This document shows positions 6,148 to 7,227 of a stretch of 7,227 bases of DNA, piece by piece. This stretch comes from a bacterium (GTDB lineage Bacteria; Patescibacteriota; Minisyncoccia; Minisyncoccales; CG1-02-41-26). Numbering within the stretch: position 1 is the stretch's first letter; every line of letters starts with the position of its first letter. The notes beneath the pieces are model-generated. The model was given only the letters and a program-made list of their open reading frames with translations. It did no database searches and was not told the DNA's origin. The DNA is taken from positions 1 through 7,227 of the forward strand of contig JAGGTS010000066.1 of the NCBI GenBank assembly GCA_021163625.1, given 5' to 3'. A program made the translations under genes and the position numbers.

Positions 6148-7227
6148 TCATTTTTGGAAAAACTCATTTTTAAAGTCAGCCGCAATACTTTTAATCTTCT
6201 CTTTTGTTTTTTCATCAAAGTCGCCTTGCCTTATTGATTGCAAAAAGTAGTTATATCTCGTTCTTATTAAGTCTAAAAGCAATTTTTCAGAAGAAACCCA
6301 CTTTTGCTTTTCAACATCGTCGAAAAGGCCCTCTTGGGTAAGGTAAAACAAAATCACCTGCTCTTCCCAGCGGATATTATCATGCTTGTCTTGCTTTAAC
6401 AGTTCTAAAATCAGCTCCCCGCGCTCAATTCTTTTTCTGCTTTCCTTGCTCACTACTGTCTCTAATTGGGTAAGCTTTTGCAGCTCTTTATGCTGGGCCA
6501 ATGCCAATCTGATTCCTTTTGTCGCTTCTTTCAATAAAGGAGGCTGGGCTTGGGAACCCACGCGCGAGACAGACAAGCCAATGTTTATAGCCGGCAAAAA
6601 CCCTTTTTGGTAAAGCCCTCTTTCCAAGTAAATTTGGCCGTCAGTTATGGAAATGATATTGGTTGGAATAAAAGAAGCAATATCCCCTTCAAGCGTTTCA
6701 ACAATCGGAATCGCGCTTAAAGACCCTCCGCCTTTTTTATCGGAAAGTTTTGCCGCCCGCTCTAAAAGATGGGCATGCAAAGAAAATATATCTCCCGGAT
6801 AGGTTTCTCTTCCGGGCGCCCTCTTAAATAAAAGAGAAACATCTCTATAAACCTTTGCATGCTTTGAAAGGTCGTCATATATCACCAAAGCGTCTTTCCC
6901 ATTGTCACGAAAGTATTCGCCTATCCTACAACCAATAAAAGGAGCTAAATATTGCTGGGCAAAAGAATCGCTAGCTGTTGCCGCCACTATAGTGGTGTAT
7001 GAAAAAGTTTGATGTTCTTTAAATAAAGAAATAATTTCTTGAAGTTGGCGTTCTTTCTGCCCGCAAATAACATAAACGCAATAAACTGGCGGACGCGCTT
7101 CCTTTTGGTTTAAAACCACATCAAGGGCAATTGTGCTTTTTCCAAGCTTTCTGTCTCCTATGACAAGCTCTCGCTGGCCGCGGCCCAGCGGCAACATCGT
7201 GTCAATCATTTTTATTCCCGTTGACAA
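6148..7227 (-). CDS. atpA: ATP synthase F1 alpha subunit, 5' end outside window
   Basis: The open frame runs off the right edge; 359 residues of the C-terminal two thirds are seen, and about 140 N-terminal residues should lie beyond. The first codon in view (TTG) is internal, since the text begins at the conserved STGIKMID. Visible: [17 protein letters not shown] with Walker A at 24-31 (usual GDRQTGKT, here K-L-G-K-S), [20 protein letters not shown], Walker B ALVIYDD (113-119), [36 protein letters not shown], and SVSRVG with the arginine finger at Arg222 of the fragment. Alpha carries the non-catalytic nucleotide sites and lends the arginine to beta. It is followed 11 bp later by atpG, and atpH/F/E/B would be expected further right in a usual operon. 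Ends with TGA. Confidence 0.97.
   Translation of the reverse strand: MSTGIKMIDTMLPLGRGQRELVIGDRKLGKSTIALDVVLNQKEARPPVYCVYVICGQKERQLQEIISLFKEHQTFSYTTIVAATASDSFAQQYLAPFIGCRIGEYFRDNGKDALVIYDDLSKHAKVYRDVSLLFKRAPGRETYPGDIFSLHAHLLERAAKLSDKKGGGSLSAIPIVETLEGDIASFIPTNIISITDGQIYLERGLYQKGFLPAINIGLSVSRVGSQAQPPLLKEATKGIRLALAQHKELQKLTQLETVVSKESRKRIERGELILELLKQDKHDNIRWEEQVILFYLTQEGLFDDVEKQKWVSSEKLLLDLIRTRYNYFLQSIRQGDFDEKTKEKIKSIAADFKNEFFQK

Overview
The window looks like a fragment from an AT-rich, poorly characterised bacterium, probably Patescibacteria/CPR-like. Reasons: the F-type ATPase subunits are divergent, several genes lack a clear Shine-Dalgarno sequence, and the non-coding DNA carries families of 'CGTCATT / CGGGTTTCG / AATTTAGAATTT' repeats of a kind I associate with such genomes. 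The lineage call is inference. TGA ends several genes (atpA, the deacetylase, the small basic ORF), so the standard bacterial code fits.

All recognisable protein genes are on the minus strand. The right half (about 3581-7227) is the distal part of an ATP synthase operon in the standard order atpA (5' end outside the window), atpG, atpD, atpC, with gaps of 3-15 bp. AtpC has only the N-terminal beta-sandwich and lacks the C-terminal helical domain that inhibits the enzyme in other bacteria. A class I SAM-dependent methyltransferase (2841-3506) follows, separated from atpC by a short gap with a hairpin.

The left half is an accessory region. Two copies of a ~245-bp structured repeat (207-452 and 2564-2808, about 95% identical, same orientation) enclose about 2.1 kb. 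Between them, left to right, are: a ~300-nt intergenic segment that folds well and follows a plus-strand extended -10 box (candidate non-coding RNA, 598-905); a zinc-dependent histone-deacetylase-family amidohydrolase (1016-1975, minus); a terminator-like hairpin; a 64-codon very basic ORF with the best ribosome binding site in the window (2097-2291, minus); and the last 63 codons of a radical SAM/SPASM enzyme cut off from its catalytic part (2323-2514, minus). The break lies next to a twice-repeated 18-bp motif that resembles an insertion-sequence end, followed directly by the second repeat copy.

The ATPase genes form one enzyme and one transcription unit. The left region reads as a rearranged island: a possible peptide-modifying radical SAM locus that lost most of its enzyme, an independent deacetylase with its own likely promoter, and an unassigned structured RNA. 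The most unusual items are the candidate RNA, the orphan SPASM tail with its adjacent basic repeat-containing peptide, and the repeat whose end hairpin differs between copies by a compensatory base-pair change.
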